From NCBI RefSeq assembly GCF_018141105.1, contig NZ_CP054839.1, forward strand, positions 4,774,001 to 4,838,000: a stretch of 64,000 bases of DNA, read 5' to 3'. This stretch comes from Saccharopolyspora erythraea (lineage in GTDB: Bacteria; Actinomycetota; Actinomycetes; Mycobacteriales; Pseudonocardiaceae). The position numbers and the translations under genes are program-made. Positions 1 to 8,159 of the stretch are shown piece after piece (the stretch's first letter is position 1; each line of letters starts with the position of its first letter). The notes beneath the pieces are model-generated. The model was given only the letters and a program-made list of their open reading frames with translations, ran no database searches and had not been told where the DNA came from.

Positions 1-1
1 A

Positions 2-221
2 GACGAGTCCGTGCGGCGCATCCTCGACGCGCCTGGCCTGCTTCGTCACCCACGGCATCCGCCGCACCACGATGAACGGAATCGCCGAGCGCGCCGAACT
101 CGGTGTCGCGACTGTCTACCGGTGCTTCCCGCAGAAGGACCAGCTCGTCCAAGCCGTGCTGCCGCGCGAGGTGCGCGGGTTCGCGCGCAACATCCGCCGC
201 TGGCGGTGGCAGCGTTGTTGA
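2..221 (+). pseudogene. TetR-family regulator remnant, frameshifted and truncated
   Basis: Only the N-terminal DNA-binding half is present. One frame reads DESVRRILDA, then near position 31 the reading shifts by one frame to LACFVTHGIRRTTMNGIAER and on through VATVYRCFPQKDQLVQAVL, ending at TGA 219-221. That is about 70 residues against roughly 200 for the family. The helix-turn-helix closely matches the intact TetR at 5326-5934 (GIRRTTMNDIARRAGLGRATIYRRYPDKD), so the two are probably paralogues. It has no ligand-binding domain. The 5' end may lie before the window. A functional short protein is unlikely given the frame break. Confidence 0.7.
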
Positions 222-235
222 CTCCGGGTCAACAA
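215..235. promoter_or_regulatory. Operator-like 21-bp palindrome, site 1
   Basis: TTGTTG-N9-CAACAA; nine of ten opposing base pairs match, including the inner AC/GT. It lies just at the end of the TetR remnant and about 200 bp before the acyl-CoA ligase. It is the best copy of four related sites (349-369, 2356-2376, 2441-2461). Binding by the TetR at 2480 is inferred from position. Confidence 0.6.
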
Positions 236-348
236 GCCTTGATCCGGTCGGCGGCGAGGTAGCCGCGCGGGAGTGGGACAGCCGCCGGGACCCGCCCCGG
301 CCACGCCTGGCGCGAAGATCAACCGAACGGACCAATGCACCGGACGGC

Positions 349-369
349 CTGTTGACATCGGGGCAACAG
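349..369. promoter_or_regulatory. Operator-like 21-bp palindrome, site 2
   Basis: CTGTTG-N9-CAACAG, perfect outer 6-bp arms. It sits 64 bp upstream of the proposed TTG start of the acyl-CoA ligase, where it could block the promoter. Confidence 0.6.
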
Positions 370-433
370 CACTCCAGCGTTGACGGGGTTTCAGCAGTCC
401 GCCGCGCCGGTCCGCGCCAGGGAGGAAACCGCA

Positions 434-2257
434 TTGCCCGCAGCAGAACGAGTCCGCGAAGCCGTCGAGGGCAAGACCATCCCCGGGCTCCTGCGGCGCA
501 ACGCCCACCGGTTCGCCGAGCTGCCCGCGCTGACCGCTGGCAACGGGGCCGAGGCCACCACGCTGACGTGGGCCGGGCTGCGGGAGGAGGTCGCCGCGCT
601 GACCCGCGGGCTCCAGGGGCTCGGCCTGCAACGTGGCGACCGGATGCTGATCTCGATGTCGCACCGCCCCGAGCACTGGGTCGCCGACCTGGCGGCGGCG
701 CACGTGGGCGCCGTCTCCTGCACCACCTACGACACGCTGAGCAGCGAGCAGTTGCGCTTCCTCGCCGAGCACAGCGCGGCGGCGGTCGTGGTGGTCGAAG
801 GTCCGCAGCAGTGGGACCGGTGGCGGCCGGTGGTCGACGATCTGCCCGCCCTGCGCGGGATCGTGGTACTGGACGAGCAGATCATCCCCGATGGCGACGA
901 GCGCTTCGTCGGCTACGCGGAGCTGCGCGGTGGTGGAGCGGACCCGGACTTCGCCGCCGAGTTCGAGGAGCTGACCGAGGCCGCCATCCCCGACGCGCCG
1001 CTGTCGATGGTCTACACATCGGGCACCACCGGCGAGCCGAAGGGCGTGGTGCTCTCGCACCGCAACGTCATCCACGAGTCGCTGACGCTGGACGAACTCG
1101 CTCCGTTGCCGGAGCACCCGCGCTCGGTCTCCTACCTGCCGCTGGCCCACATCGCCGAACGGGTCCTCGGCATCTACCGGCCGATCTGCGGGGCCGGGCA
1201 CGTGACGATCTGCGCCGCGCAGGCAGAGCTCGTGCCCACGCTCGTGGCCGCCCGGCCGCACAGCTTCTTCGGCGTGCCCCGGGTGTGGGAGAAACTCGCC
1301 GCCGGGTTGCAGGCCAAGCTCGACGCCCTGCCCGCCGACCAGCGCGCCGCGCTCGACGAAGCCCGCGAACTCTCGCTGCGGGTGCTGCGGCAGCGCGGCC
1401 AGGGGGCCGAGGTGCCCGCCGAACTCGAAGCGCGGCGCCAGGAGCTCGACGAAGCCCTCCTGCTCCCCATCCGCGCGGCCATCGGGCTCGACGCCTCCCT
1501 GCGCAGCTACAGCGGCGCGGCCCCCATCCCGATCGCCGTGCTCGAGCTCCTCGCAGGCATCGGGCTTCCCGTGTACGAGGTGTGGGGACTCAGCGAGACC
1601 TCCGGCGCCTCGACGGTCACCACCGGCGACACGTTCACCCTCGGCGGAGTCGGGCGCGCGCTGCCGGGCATCGAGGTCGCCACGGCCGAGGACGGTGAGC
1701 TGCTGGTGCGCGGACCGGTGGTGTTCCTCGGATACCTGCGCCCCGACGGCGGAGTGGAGGACGGCACCGACGAGGACGGCTGGTTCCACACCGGCGACAT
1801 CGGGGTCGTCGACGAGCGCGGCGTCGTCACCATCACCGACCGCAAGAAGGAGCTCATCATCACCGCCGGCGGCAAGAACATCGCGCCGGCCAGGGTGGAG
1901 GCGATGCTGCGGGCGCATCCTCTGGTCGCCCAGGCCGTCGCCGTCGGGGACCGCCGCCCCTACCTGACGGCGCTGGTCGTGCTGGACGAGGAGGCCGCGC
2001 CCGCCTGGGCCAAGACGCGCGGTATCGGCACCGTCGACCTCGCCGAGCTGGCTGAGCACCCGGACGTGCTCGCCGAGCTCGACACCCTGGTCGACCGGGC
2101 CAACCAGGTGCTCGCCCGGGTCGAGCAGATCAAGAAGTACCGCGTGCTGCGGCACCCGTGGACGGCGGAGTCCGGCGAGCTGACGCCCAAGCTGAGCCTG
2201 CGCCGCCGGGTCGTCGCCGAGCGCTACGCCGCCGAGATCGACCGGATGTACGCCTGA
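434..2257 (+). CDS. Long-chain fatty-acid--CoA ligase (FadD15-like)
   Basis: ATP-dependent ligase that would activate a medium or long fatty acid to acyl-CoA via an acyl-adenylate. The 607-aa protein carries the adenylate-forming signatures in order: MVYTSGTTGEPKG phosphate loop near residue 192, YEVWGLSETSG near 380, GWFHTGDIG near 449, and DRKKELIITAGGKNIAP near 470 with its hinge. I chose TTG at 434 because GGAGGAAACC lies just before it; a TTG at 380 is in frame but lacks a ribosome site. The length fits the 600-aa FadD15 group. Two 21-bp palindromes lie upstream and two more lie between it and the following TetR gene, suggesting control by that repressor. The exact substrate cannot be read from sequence. 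Confidence 0.85.
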   Translation: MPAAERVREAVEGKTIPGLLRRNAHRFAELPALTAGNGAEATTLTWAGLREEVAALTRGLQGLGLQRGDRMLISMSHRPEHWVADLAAAHVGAVSCTTYDTLSSEQLRFLAEHSAAAVVVVEGPQQWDRWRPVVDDLPALRGIVVLDEQIIPDGDERFVGYAELRGGGADPDFAAEFEELTEAAIPDAPLSMVYTSGTTGEPKGVVLSHRNVIHESLTLDELAPLPEHPRSVSYLPLAHIAERVLGIYRPICGAGHVTICAAQAELVPTLVAARPHSFFGVPRVWEKLAAGLQAKLDALPADQRAALDEARELSLRVLRQRGQGAEVPAELEARRQELDEALLLPIRAAIGLDASLRSYSGAAPIPIAVLELLAGIGLPVYEVWGLSETSGASTVTTGDTFTLGGVGRALPGIEVATAEDGELLVRGPVVFLGYLRPDGGVEDGTDEDGWFHTGDIGVVDERGVVTITDRKKELIITAGGKNIAPARVEAMLRAHPLVAQAVAVGDRRPYLTALVVLDEEAAPAWAKTRGIGTVDLAELAEHPDVLAELDTLVDRANQVLARVEQIKKYRVLRHPWTAESGELTPKLSLRRRVVAERYAAEIDRMYA

Positions 2258-2355
2258 CACCGCCGTCCTGGTGACCCCGAGCGCGCGGCCGGCCTCCGGT
2301 GGCCGCCCGCGAGAACGCGTCCACCCGGCCGGCGCAGCACCCGACCCGATCAGAG

Positions 2356-2376
2356 CTGTTGTCAAGCAGCCAACAG
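2356..2376. promoter_or_regulatory. Operator-like 21-bp palindrome, site 3
   Basis: CTGTTG-N9-CAACAG, the same outer arms as site 2 but with a different nine-base spacer. It lies in the 222-bp gap between the acyl-CoA ligase and the TetR gene, about 100 bp before the TetR start. Confidence 0.55.
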
Positions 2377-2440
2377 TTCGGACGCCGAAACTCCCTGATA
2401 TGCAAGGATATTCGCAACCGCGCACTCGCACCTGATCCGG

Positions 2441-2461
2441 TTGTTGACACACCGGCAACCG
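2441..2461. promoter_or_regulatory. Operator-like 21-bp element, site 4 (degenerate)
   Basis: TTGTTG-N9-CAACCG, whose left half matches site 1 exactly (TTGTTGACA) while the last two bases of the right arm do not pair. It ends 18 bp before the TetR ATG, a typical place for autorepression. Confidence 0.5.
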
Positions 2462-2479
2462 AGCCGCGACAGTGGATGG

Positions 2480-3136
2480 ATGAGCACCGAGCCCGCACCG
2501 CAGCGGCGCCGGCTGGAGCCGGACCAGCGCCGTTCGCAGATCCTGGCGGTCGCGCGGAGGCTCTTCGGCCGGGCCAGCTACTCCTCGGTGTCCACAACGG
2601 ACATCGCGCGGGAGGCCGGGGTGGCCCGGGCACTGATCAACCACTACTTCGGCAGCAAGCGCGAGCTCTACCTGGAGGTCGTGCGGCAGATGGTGGTGGT
2701 GCCCGGCTCGGTCGCCCAGCACCTGCCCCGCACCACCGCCGAGGAACGCGTCTCGATCCTGGTCGACCGCTGGCTGGACGTGGTCGACCGCGACAAGGAG
2801 CTGTGGCTTTCGGTCATCGGTTCCGAGGCCATCGGCCGCGACGAGGACATCGAGCGCATCGTGCTGGAGTCCGACGAGATCGCGACCGACAACGTCCTGC
2901 TGGCCGCGATGATGACCGACGTCACCGAGGGCCGCGAGGAGCTGCGAGCGATGATCCGCGCCTTCGGCAGCATGCTCAAGGCCGCTTCGCGGGAGTGGCT
3001 GGTGCGGGGCACCCTCAGCCGCGGCGACCTGCACGTGATGCTCACCCAGTCCGCCCTGCACCTGCTGGGCACCGTCTACCCGGCCGTGTGCCGGCTCGGC
3101 CCCGTTCCCCGCGACCTGGAGGCAGCCGGGTCGTAA
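2480..3136 (+). CDS. TetR-family transcriptional regulator
   Basis: A 218-aa one-component repressor. The helix-turn-helix lies near residues 33-66 (SSVSTTDIAREAGVARALIN, then HYFGSKRELYLEV). The C-terminal ligand domain, rich in acidic residues, is not diagnostic of a ligand. I chose ATG 2480 (MSTEPAP); an in-frame TTG at 2441 would place the start inside operator site 4. The gene follows the FadD15-like ligase on the same strand, and the four TGTTG-N9-CAACA-type sites around both genes make it the likely regulator of both. An acyl-CoA or fatty acid inducer is plausible by context only. Confidence 0.8.
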   Translation: MSTEPAPQRRRLEPDQRRSQILAVARRLFGRASYSSVSTTDIAREAGVARALINHYFGSKRELYLEVVRQMVVVPGSVAQHLPRTTAEERVSILVDRWLDVVDRDKELWLSVIGSEAIGRDEDIERIVLESDEIATDNVLLAAMMTDVTEGREELRAMIRAFGSMLKAASREWLVRGTLSRGDLHVMLTQSALHLLGTVYPAVCRLGPVPRDLEAAGS

Positions 3137-3307
3137 CCGGCGGGTCCGGCGCTCGTTCCACGACGTGACGGGTAGCGCCACGGGAAGACCCGCACCCCAT
3201 GGTGCGGGCCAACGCCGGCACCGCAAGGTGCCAGTTGCTCCGAGCCGACGCGGTTTTCCGCCGGCGCGGCGGAAAACCAGTCGCCTTCGCCGTCCGCCGT
3301 TGCTAGT

Positions 3308-4174
3308 TTGCCGCGCGTGGTGCGATCAGCGACCAGGACGCTCCGGGTGACCACGCGCAACGCCGCGTTCCAGCGGTGGCGCGCCCTGCTGGACAGCCGG
3401 AGCAAGCGGCATCGGCTCGGCGAGTTCCTGGTGCACGGCGTGCGTCCGATCAGCCTGGCTGCCGCGTCCGGATGGCCGCTGAAGGCGCTTCTGCGACGCT
3501 GCGGCGGAGTTTCCGAGTGGGCCGCGGAAATCTCGCGGACGGCCGACGTCGAAATCCACTACGAACTGGCACCGGAGCTGATGGCCGAGCTCGGCGACAA
3601 GTCCGAGCCGCCCGAACTGATCGCGGTGGCCGCCATCCGGTCCGGCTCGGCGCGACCAGTCCCCACGACGCCCGACATGCTCGTCGTGGCCTTCGACCGT
3701 CCTGGCAGTCCGGGGAACCTGGGGACGGTGATCCGCTCCGCCGACGCGCTCGGGGCGAGCGGTGTCGTCGTGACCGGGCACGCGGCCGACCTCCACGACC
3801 CGCGAACGCTGCGCGCCACCACGGGATCGTTCTTCAGCACGCCCACCGCGCACGCAGACTCCGCCGCCCAGGCGGTCCGGTGGGTCGACGACGTCCGCCG
3901 CGGCGGCGTCCCGCTGCGCATCGTCGGGTTGAGCGAGGACGGCACGCGCGAGCTTGCCGCCTACGACCTGCGCGGCCCGACCGTGCTGGTCGTCGGCAAC
4001 GAGGCCACCGGACTCAGCCGCGGATGGACCGAGGCGTGCGACGACGTCGCGCGGATCCGCATGGTCGGATCGGCCAGCTCGCTCAACGCCGCCGCGTCGG
4101 CCTCCATCGCGCTCTACGAGGCCGCGCGGCAGCGCACCTGGACCCGCGGCGGCGTGGTCGGCACTCCGCTATAG
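3308..4174 (+). CDS. TrmH/SpoU-family RNA 2'-O-methyltransferase
   Basis: SPOUT-class enzyme that transfers a methyl from SAM to a ribose 2'-OH in tRNA or rRNA. The 288-aa protein has an N-terminal substrate-binding segment (RSKRHRLGEFLVHGVRPI) and the three SPOUT knot motifs: GNLGTVIRSADALGA, LVVGNEATGLS and SLNAAASASIALYE. The Asn and Arg of motif 1 and the Asn of motif 3 are present. Start is uncertain: TTG 3308 or GTG 3317/3320, none with a clear ribosome site. Its TAG stop abuts the opposite-strand TAG of the acyl-CoA dehydrogenase (CTATAG), so the two genes overlap tail to tail by 6 nt. The target RNA is not predictable. Confidence 0.85.
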   Translation: MPRVVRSATRTLRVTTRNAAFQRWRALLDSRSKRHRLGEFLVHGVRPISLAAASGWPLKALLRRCGGVSEWAAEISRTADVEIHYELAPELMAELGDKSEPPELIAVAAIRSGSARPVPTTPDMLVVAFDRPGSPGNLGTVIRSADALGASGVVVTGHAADLHDPRTLRATTGSFFSTPTAHADSAAQAVRWVDDVRRGGVPLRIVGLSEDGTRELAAYDLRGPTVLVVGNEATGLSRGWTEACDDVARIRMVGSASSLNAAASASIALYEAARQRTWTRGGVVGTPL

Positions 4175-5311
4175 CCCGTAGGACTTCCCGATGATGTCGC
4201 GCTGGATCTCGCTCGTGCCGCCGTACACAGTGGACACCACGGTCGAGCGCAGCAGCGACTCCATGCCGTACTCGGTGGCGTAGCCGTAGCCGCCCATCAT
4301 CTGCATGCCTTCCAGCGCGACGTGCTTGGCCAGCTCGGTGCACTTGAGCTTGGCCATCGACGCCTCCCTCGGGAACAGCACACCCGGGTTGGCGTCGATG
4401 GTGCGGGCGACGTCGTCCACGAGCAGGCGTGCGCACTCCAGCTCGGTGGCCATGTCGGCGATCCGGTGCCGCAGCGCCTGGAACGTGCCGACCGGCCTGC
4501 CGAACTGCTCGCGCTGGGCGACGTAGGAGACCGTGTCGTCGAAGGCGCGCCGCGCGGTGCCGAGCATCAGGGCGGCCAGGATCATCCGCTCCAGGTTCAG
4601 CCCGGACACGAGCTGGCTCCACCCGGCACCGACGGTGCCGACCACCGCGTCGTCGGGCAGGAAGCAGTCGGTGAAGTACAGGTCGTTGACCTCCCGGCCG
4701 CCCATCGTGTCGATTCCGCTGATCCGCAGCCCGTCCGCGCCGGTGGGCACCATGAACTGCGTCAGTCCGTCGTGCTTGGTGCCCTCGCCCGACGTCCTGG
4801 CCACCAGCAGCACGTGGTCGGCGATGTGGGCGTTGGAGCACCACGTCTTCTGCCCGTTGACCACCCAGCCGCCCGGCCGCCGCTCGGCGCGGCAGCGCAG
4901 CGCGGCGACGTCGGAACCCGCGCCCGGCTCCGACATCGAGATCGCCTCGACGCGTCCGCGGACCACTCCCGAGAGCACTTCGCGCTTCTGCGGCTCGCTG
5001 CCGAACTTCTCGTACGCGGCCGCGGAGATGATCGTGGTGGCGAATCCCGAGATCGGAGCGCGGCCGTAGGCGGTCTCCTCCAGGAACAGGCACAGCTCCG
5101 CCATGCCGCGACCGGCACCGCCGTAGTCCTGCGGGATCGACACGCCCAGCCATCCCAGCTCGGCCATCCTGGCGTAGAGCTCCCGGCTGTGCGGATGGCG
5201 CCCGTGCCCGGTCAGGGCGTCGCGCTGCTGCTTCGTGCCGCACTCGCGGCGGCAGAACTCGCCGACCGCGTCGACGAAGTCCCGCTGCTCGTCGGTGAGC
5301 GCTCGTGGCAT
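4169..5311 (-). CDS. Acyl-CoA dehydrogenase
   Basis: FAD flavoenzyme oxidising acyl-CoA to 2-enoyl-CoA in beta-oxidation-like pathways. The 380-aa protein starts at ATG 5311 (MPRALTDEQRDFVDAVGEF) and shows the SMSEPGAGSDVAALR flavin-binding motif and the C-terminal GGYGYATEYGMESLLR plus VYGGTSEIQRDIIGK. In human MCAD-type enzymes the catalytic base is the Glu of YEGTSEIQ; here it is Gly (YGGTSEIQ), as in many actinobacterial FadE proteins, so the base must lie elsewhere or the protein works with a partner. The gene lies 14 nt after the TetR gene 5326-5934 on the same strand and probably shares its transcript. Confidence 0.85.
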   Translation of the reverse strand: MPRALTDEQRDFVDAVGEFCRRECGTKQQRDALTGHGRHPHSRELYARMAELGWLGVSIPQDYGGAGRGMAELCLFLEETAYGRAPISGFATTIISAAAYEKFGSEPQKREVLSGVVRGRVEAISMSEPGAGSDVAALRCRAERRPGGWVVNGQKTWCSNAHIADHVLLVARTSGEGTKHDGLTQFMVPTGADGLRISGIDTMGGREVNDLYFTDCFLPDDAVVGTVGAGWSQLVSGLNLERMILAALMLGTARRAFDDTVSYVAQREQFGRPVGTFQALRHRIADMATELECARLLVDDVARTIDANPGVLFPREASMAKLKCTELAKHVALEGMQMMGGYGYATEYGMESLLRSTVVSTVYGGTSEIQRDIIGKSYGL

Positions 5312-5325
5312 GGGGCCTCCCGGGA

Positions 5326-5934
5326 TCAGCTCGTGACGACCGGCACCAGGTGGGCGCGGGCGAAGGCACGCGTGCGTCCGTCGTCGGACTCCGGTATGCA
5401 ACCGGTGGGGGTCAGCATCATCGAGTGCGCCAGGCGGACGAACACCTCGGCGACCGGTTCCGGGTCGAACCCGCGCAACCGCCCGGCGCTCTGGTGACCG
5501 CGCAGCTTCTCGGCCAGGTAGCCGCGGGCGACGGCCAGCACCCCGCCCCAGTCGGCGGTGAGCGCGGGCAGCCAGTCGTCCGGCTCGACGGCCATCAGCC
5601 GGTTCAGCAGCGAGTGCCGCCGCAGCCCGCCGACCACGGCCACGTAGCACTCGACGACCTGCTCCGCCGGGTCGGTGATGTGGTCGACGCGCTCGTCCAG
5701 CCACCGCACGAAGCGGCGCATCTCCCGCAGCAGGACCGCTTCGACCACGGCGTCCTTGTCCGGGTAGCGCCGGTAGATGGTCGCGCGGCCGAGCCCGGCC
5801 CGGCGGGCGATGTCGTTCATCGTGGTCCGCCGGATCCCGACGTCCACGAACGCGGCCAGCGCCGCGTCGAGGACCACGCCCCCGACGTCGCTGTCCGGCT
5901 CGGCCAGCAGGACCCGGTGGTCGCCGGCGTTCAT
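5326..5934 (-). CDS. TetR-family transcriptional regulator
   Basis: A 202-aa regulator with an N-terminal helix-turn-helix (GIRRTTMNDIARRAGLGRAT, then IYRRYPDKDAVVEAVL) near residues 32-66. ATG 5934 overlaps the TGA of the upstream DUF2236 gene as ATGA, so translation is probably coupled; an in-frame ATG at 5949 is possible. Order on the minus strand is DUF2236 oxygenase, TetR, acyl-CoA dehydrogenase, which makes a three-gene operon likely. The DNA-binding domain strongly resembles the broken TetR at 2-221. Ligand unknown. Confidence 0.8.
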   Translation of the reverse strand: MNAGDHRVLLAEPDSDVGGVVLDAALAAFVDVGIRRTTMNDIARRAGLGRATIYRRYPDKDAVVEAVLLREMRRFVRWLDERVDHITDPAEQVVECYVAVVGGLRRHSLLNRLMAVEPDDWLPALTADWGGVLAVARGYLAEKLRGHQSAGRLRGFDPEPVAEVFVRLAHSMMLTPTGCIPESDDGRTRAFARAHLVPVVTS

Positions 5935-6836
5935 CGGGCGGCCGGACATCGGGGCTCGGCGTCGTCGGGACCCGCGCTCTGCCGGGCCAGGTGGCGGTGG
6001 AAGGACTCGGGACCGAGGTCGGAGAGGGCGTAGCCGTCCGGGTAGGTCAGCGGATCGGGTGCCACCGGCCGCGAGTCCGGGCGGGCCGGTCCCATCCGCA
6101 CGATGCCGGCGCGCAGCTTCAGCGCCAGGCCGGCGAGCCGCCGGGCCCGCGCGGAGGGCTCCGGGAAGCCGAACGCCGTCAACAGATGGGGCTCCATCAG
6201 CAGGTGGGCCGCGTCGCTCACCGCGCCCGCGAGCGCCTTCGGGTACCAGGAGCCGAACAGCTCGAGCGTGGCCTGCGCGACCCGCGTACCGCCCGGGTCG
6301 CGGCCGAAGTTGTCCCGCTCGTAGTCGTCGAACAGCCGCGCGAACTCCTCGTAGGTCTCGGGGATCTCGCTGATGCGCATCCCCTCGCCCATTCCGCGCA
6401 TCACGTTGGTGACCGCCCGGACCTCGACCGGGTGCAGCCTGCGCCAGCCGTAGGCCTCGATCCAGCGGACCGGCATCACGACGAACGTCGACAGCGTGTA
6501 GCGGTAGTCGTCGTCGCTGATCCGGAATCGGCCGTGGATGCGGTTGAGCCACTCCAGCGCCGCCTTGCCCTTCGCGCTGGAGGGACCGTTGTGCAGGATC
6601 TCGAACAGGATCAGCACGGTGTCGTCGTAGCGCTTCTGCGGGCACCTGGCGAACTCCCCGGTGCGGTCCAGCAGACGCCCGATGCTCGGCACCGCGTAGG
6701 TGCGGAACAGCGCCATCTCCAGCGACTTGGTGACGTCCCACGGGAACTCGTACTCGGCGAGCAGCCGGTAGATCGACTCGCAGTCGCGGTCGGGGTCCAT
6801 GGCCAGAATCCGCTCCAGCCGGGCGAACCGCTTCAT
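5931..6836 (-). CDS. DUF2236 / MpaB-type oxygenase-like protein
   Basis: A 301-aa protein of the DUF2236 group, which includes the haem-containing rubber oxygenase Lcp and fungal MpaB. The HGRFRISDDDYRYTLSTFVV segment near residue 100 and the surrounding helical His/Arg/Tyr-rich region are characteristic; haem binding is known for Lcp but only inferred here. It starts at ATG 6836 behind GAGGTGCCAC. It is the first gene of a probable operon with a TetR regulator and an acyl-CoA dehydrogenase, so a role in oxidising a hydrophobic or isoprenoid substrate is possible. The second family member in this window is at 21040. Confidence 0.7.
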   Translation of the reverse strand: MKRFARLERILAMDPDRDCESIYRLLAEYEFPWDVTKSLEMALFRTYAVPSIGRLLDRTGEFARCPQKRYDDTVLILFEILHNGPSSAKGKAALEWLNRIHGRFRISDDDYRYTLSTFVVMPVRWIEAYGWRRLHPVEVRAVTNVMRGMGEGMRISEIPETYEEFARLFDDYERDNFGRDPGGTRVAQATLELFGSWYPKALAGAVSDAAHLLMEPHLLTAFGFPEPSARARRLAGLALKLRAGIVRMGPARPDSRPVAPDPLTYPDGYALSDLGPESFHRHLARQSAGPDDAEPRCPAAR

Positions 6837-7255
6837 GTGGCACCTCGTCTCGGGCGCTGGTCGATGCAACGGACGGTAGTCACCCGCGAGACACCAGGTC
6901 AACACACGTCTCACCGTCTCGCCCGAGCGGACCAACCTCGCCGCCGGCACCGGTAGCGGCCGCCCGTGCCGGGCTCGATGATCGTCCACCGCCGCCTGGA
7001 GCCGTCGCGGCCCGGTGAAAACGATCACTCGTGGGACGGATGCGCGCCCGGCGTTCCGCTGCGGTCAGGGGGCTGTCAATACCATTTCTCCCTACCGCGC
7101 AAGGCGTTTTCGCGCCCTGCTCGCGCGCAAGCGTCTCTTCCCACCGCACCGGACCCCGCCGGCCGATGCGCAGGCCGGACACTGTTCCGTCCACTTCGCA
7201 CCGGAATCTGCCGCGGACGCATCCGGTTCCGCAGCCACGAGAAGGAGCACACCAC
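6837..7255. other. Gene-free interval with operator-like repeats
   Basis: No convincing gene. The first part is the upstream region of the minus-strand DUF2236 operon. It holds arms GCGAGAC (6886-6892) and GTCTCGC (6916-6922), an extra GTCTC at 6908-6912, and a possible minus-strand -35 TTGACC (6897-6902). These are candidate sites for the TetR at 5326. The rest (about 6960-7240) may be residue of the missing 5' half of the methyltransferase fragment that follows. Confidence 0.35.
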
Positions 7256-7678
7256 CTGCCCGAGACGGGTTTCGGCGAGACGCTGGCCGCGGTCGCCCGG
7301 CTGCTGCCTCCCGGCGGCACGTTCGTCTTCGACCTCTACGGCCACGGGTTCTTCGAGCGCTTCTACGGCTCGGCGGAGCGGCAGGTGGTCGCCGTGGAGC
7401 TGGAGGACGTCTCCTGCATCTGGACCTTCACCGCTCCCCCGTCCCGGGCGCACTTCGACATGCTCCACAGCCAGTTCCTGCGCACCCCGGACGCGGCCGC
7501 CGACACCTACACCATGACTCGGGAGCGGCACCGCTTCCACGAGCACACCCACACGACCGTGCGGCGCCTGGCGACCGAAGCCGGGTTCAGCTCCGCCGAG
7601 GTCCACGACAACTGGACACCCCGCCCGTCCACACCGGAGTCGATGTACGACACGTGGACGCTGACCCGCGGGGTCTGA
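7256..7678 (+). pseudogene. SAM-dependent methyltransferase, 3' half only
   Basis: About 140 residues match the C-terminal half of a small-molecule class I methyltransferase: ETLAAVARLLPPGGTFVFDL (strand 4 region), RERHRFHEHTHTTVRRLATE and EAGFSSAEVHDNW, ending ESMYDTWTLTRGV. The glycine-rich SAM-binding motif (VLDLGCGxG) and everything before it are missing in all frames upstream. GAAGGAG at 7241-7247 precedes an in-frame CTG at 7256, so a short product might be made, but without motif I it cannot bind SAM normally. Treated as a deletion remnant. Confidence 0.6.
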
Positions 7679-7697
7679 CGGGCGCCACCACGGGAAC

Positions 7698-7726
7698 GGG
7701 CACCGCGCCGGCCAGGTGCGGTGCCC
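7698..7726. terminator. Hairpin between convergent genes
   Basis: Perfect 9-bp stem GGGCACCGC / GCGGTGCCC with an 11-nt loop, between the methyltransferase remnant (ends 7678) and the minus-strand phosphatase-like gene (ends 7731). It lacks a T run, as is common in high-GC actinomycetes, and can act in both directions. Confidence 0.55.
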
Positions 7727-7730
7727 CGGA

Positions 7731-8159
7731 TCATTCGAATCGGGTGACGAAGCGGCGCTGCCAAGGGGTTTCCACGGCGCGGCGCGCGTAGTGCTCGCGA
7801 ACGTAGGCGACCGCTTCCGCGCCGGGCACGCCGTCGAGCACGGCGAGGCAGGCCAGCGCCGTGCCGGTCCGCCCGATGCCACCTCCGCACGCGAGCTCGA
7901 CGCGCTCGGTCTCCGCGCGGTGCCACGCCTCCCGGAACGCGTCGGCGGCGTCGGCCCGGTCAGCCGGAAGCCGGAAGTCCGGCCAGCGAACCCACCGGGA
8001 CTCCCACGACACCGCGGGCGGCTGCTTGCCGAGCAGGTAGAGCCCGTAAGTGGGTTCGGGCCCCGTCGGCGGGGTACGGCGCAGGCCGCGACCCCGGACG
8101 AGCCGCCCGGAGGGCAGGCGCAGCACGCCCGGCGCCGAAGAGTTCCAGAGCTCGATCAC
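7731..8159 (-). CDS. Dual-specificity/tyrosine-phosphatase-like protein
   Basis: A 142-aa protein with the Cys-x5-Arg phosphatase loop CGGGIGRTG near residue 91, followed by a helix as in cysteine phosphatases. The residue before the nucleophile is Ala (LACGGG) where most family members have His, which may alter the pKa of the Cys. A general acid Asp is present upstream in WPDFRLPADRADAADAF. It starts at ATG 8159. It stands alone, divergent from the PadR gene. Substrate unknown; similar small proteins in actinomycetes are annotated as protein phosphatases. Confidence 0.65.
   Translation of the reverse strand: MIELWNSSAPGVLRLPSGRLVRGRGLRRTPPTGPEPTYGLYLLGKQPPAVSWESRWVRWPDFRLPADRADAADAFREAWHRAETERVELACGGGIGRTGTALACLAVLDGVPGAEAVAYVREHYARRAVETPWQRRFVTRFE

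Noticed and set aside
116-3226. A 1036-codon open frame on the minus strand covering the FadD15 and TetR genes
   Set aside because: Low-complexity Arg/Gly/His/Gln composition and no family match. It is the antisense shadow typical of high-GC DNA; both real genes on the plus strand have complete motifs.
5326-6843. An apparent 505-aa fusion of an Arg-rich protein with the TetR at 5326
   Set aside because: The upstream part is the out-of-frame reading of the DUF2236 gene. ATG 5934 in the ATGA overlap is the real TetR start.
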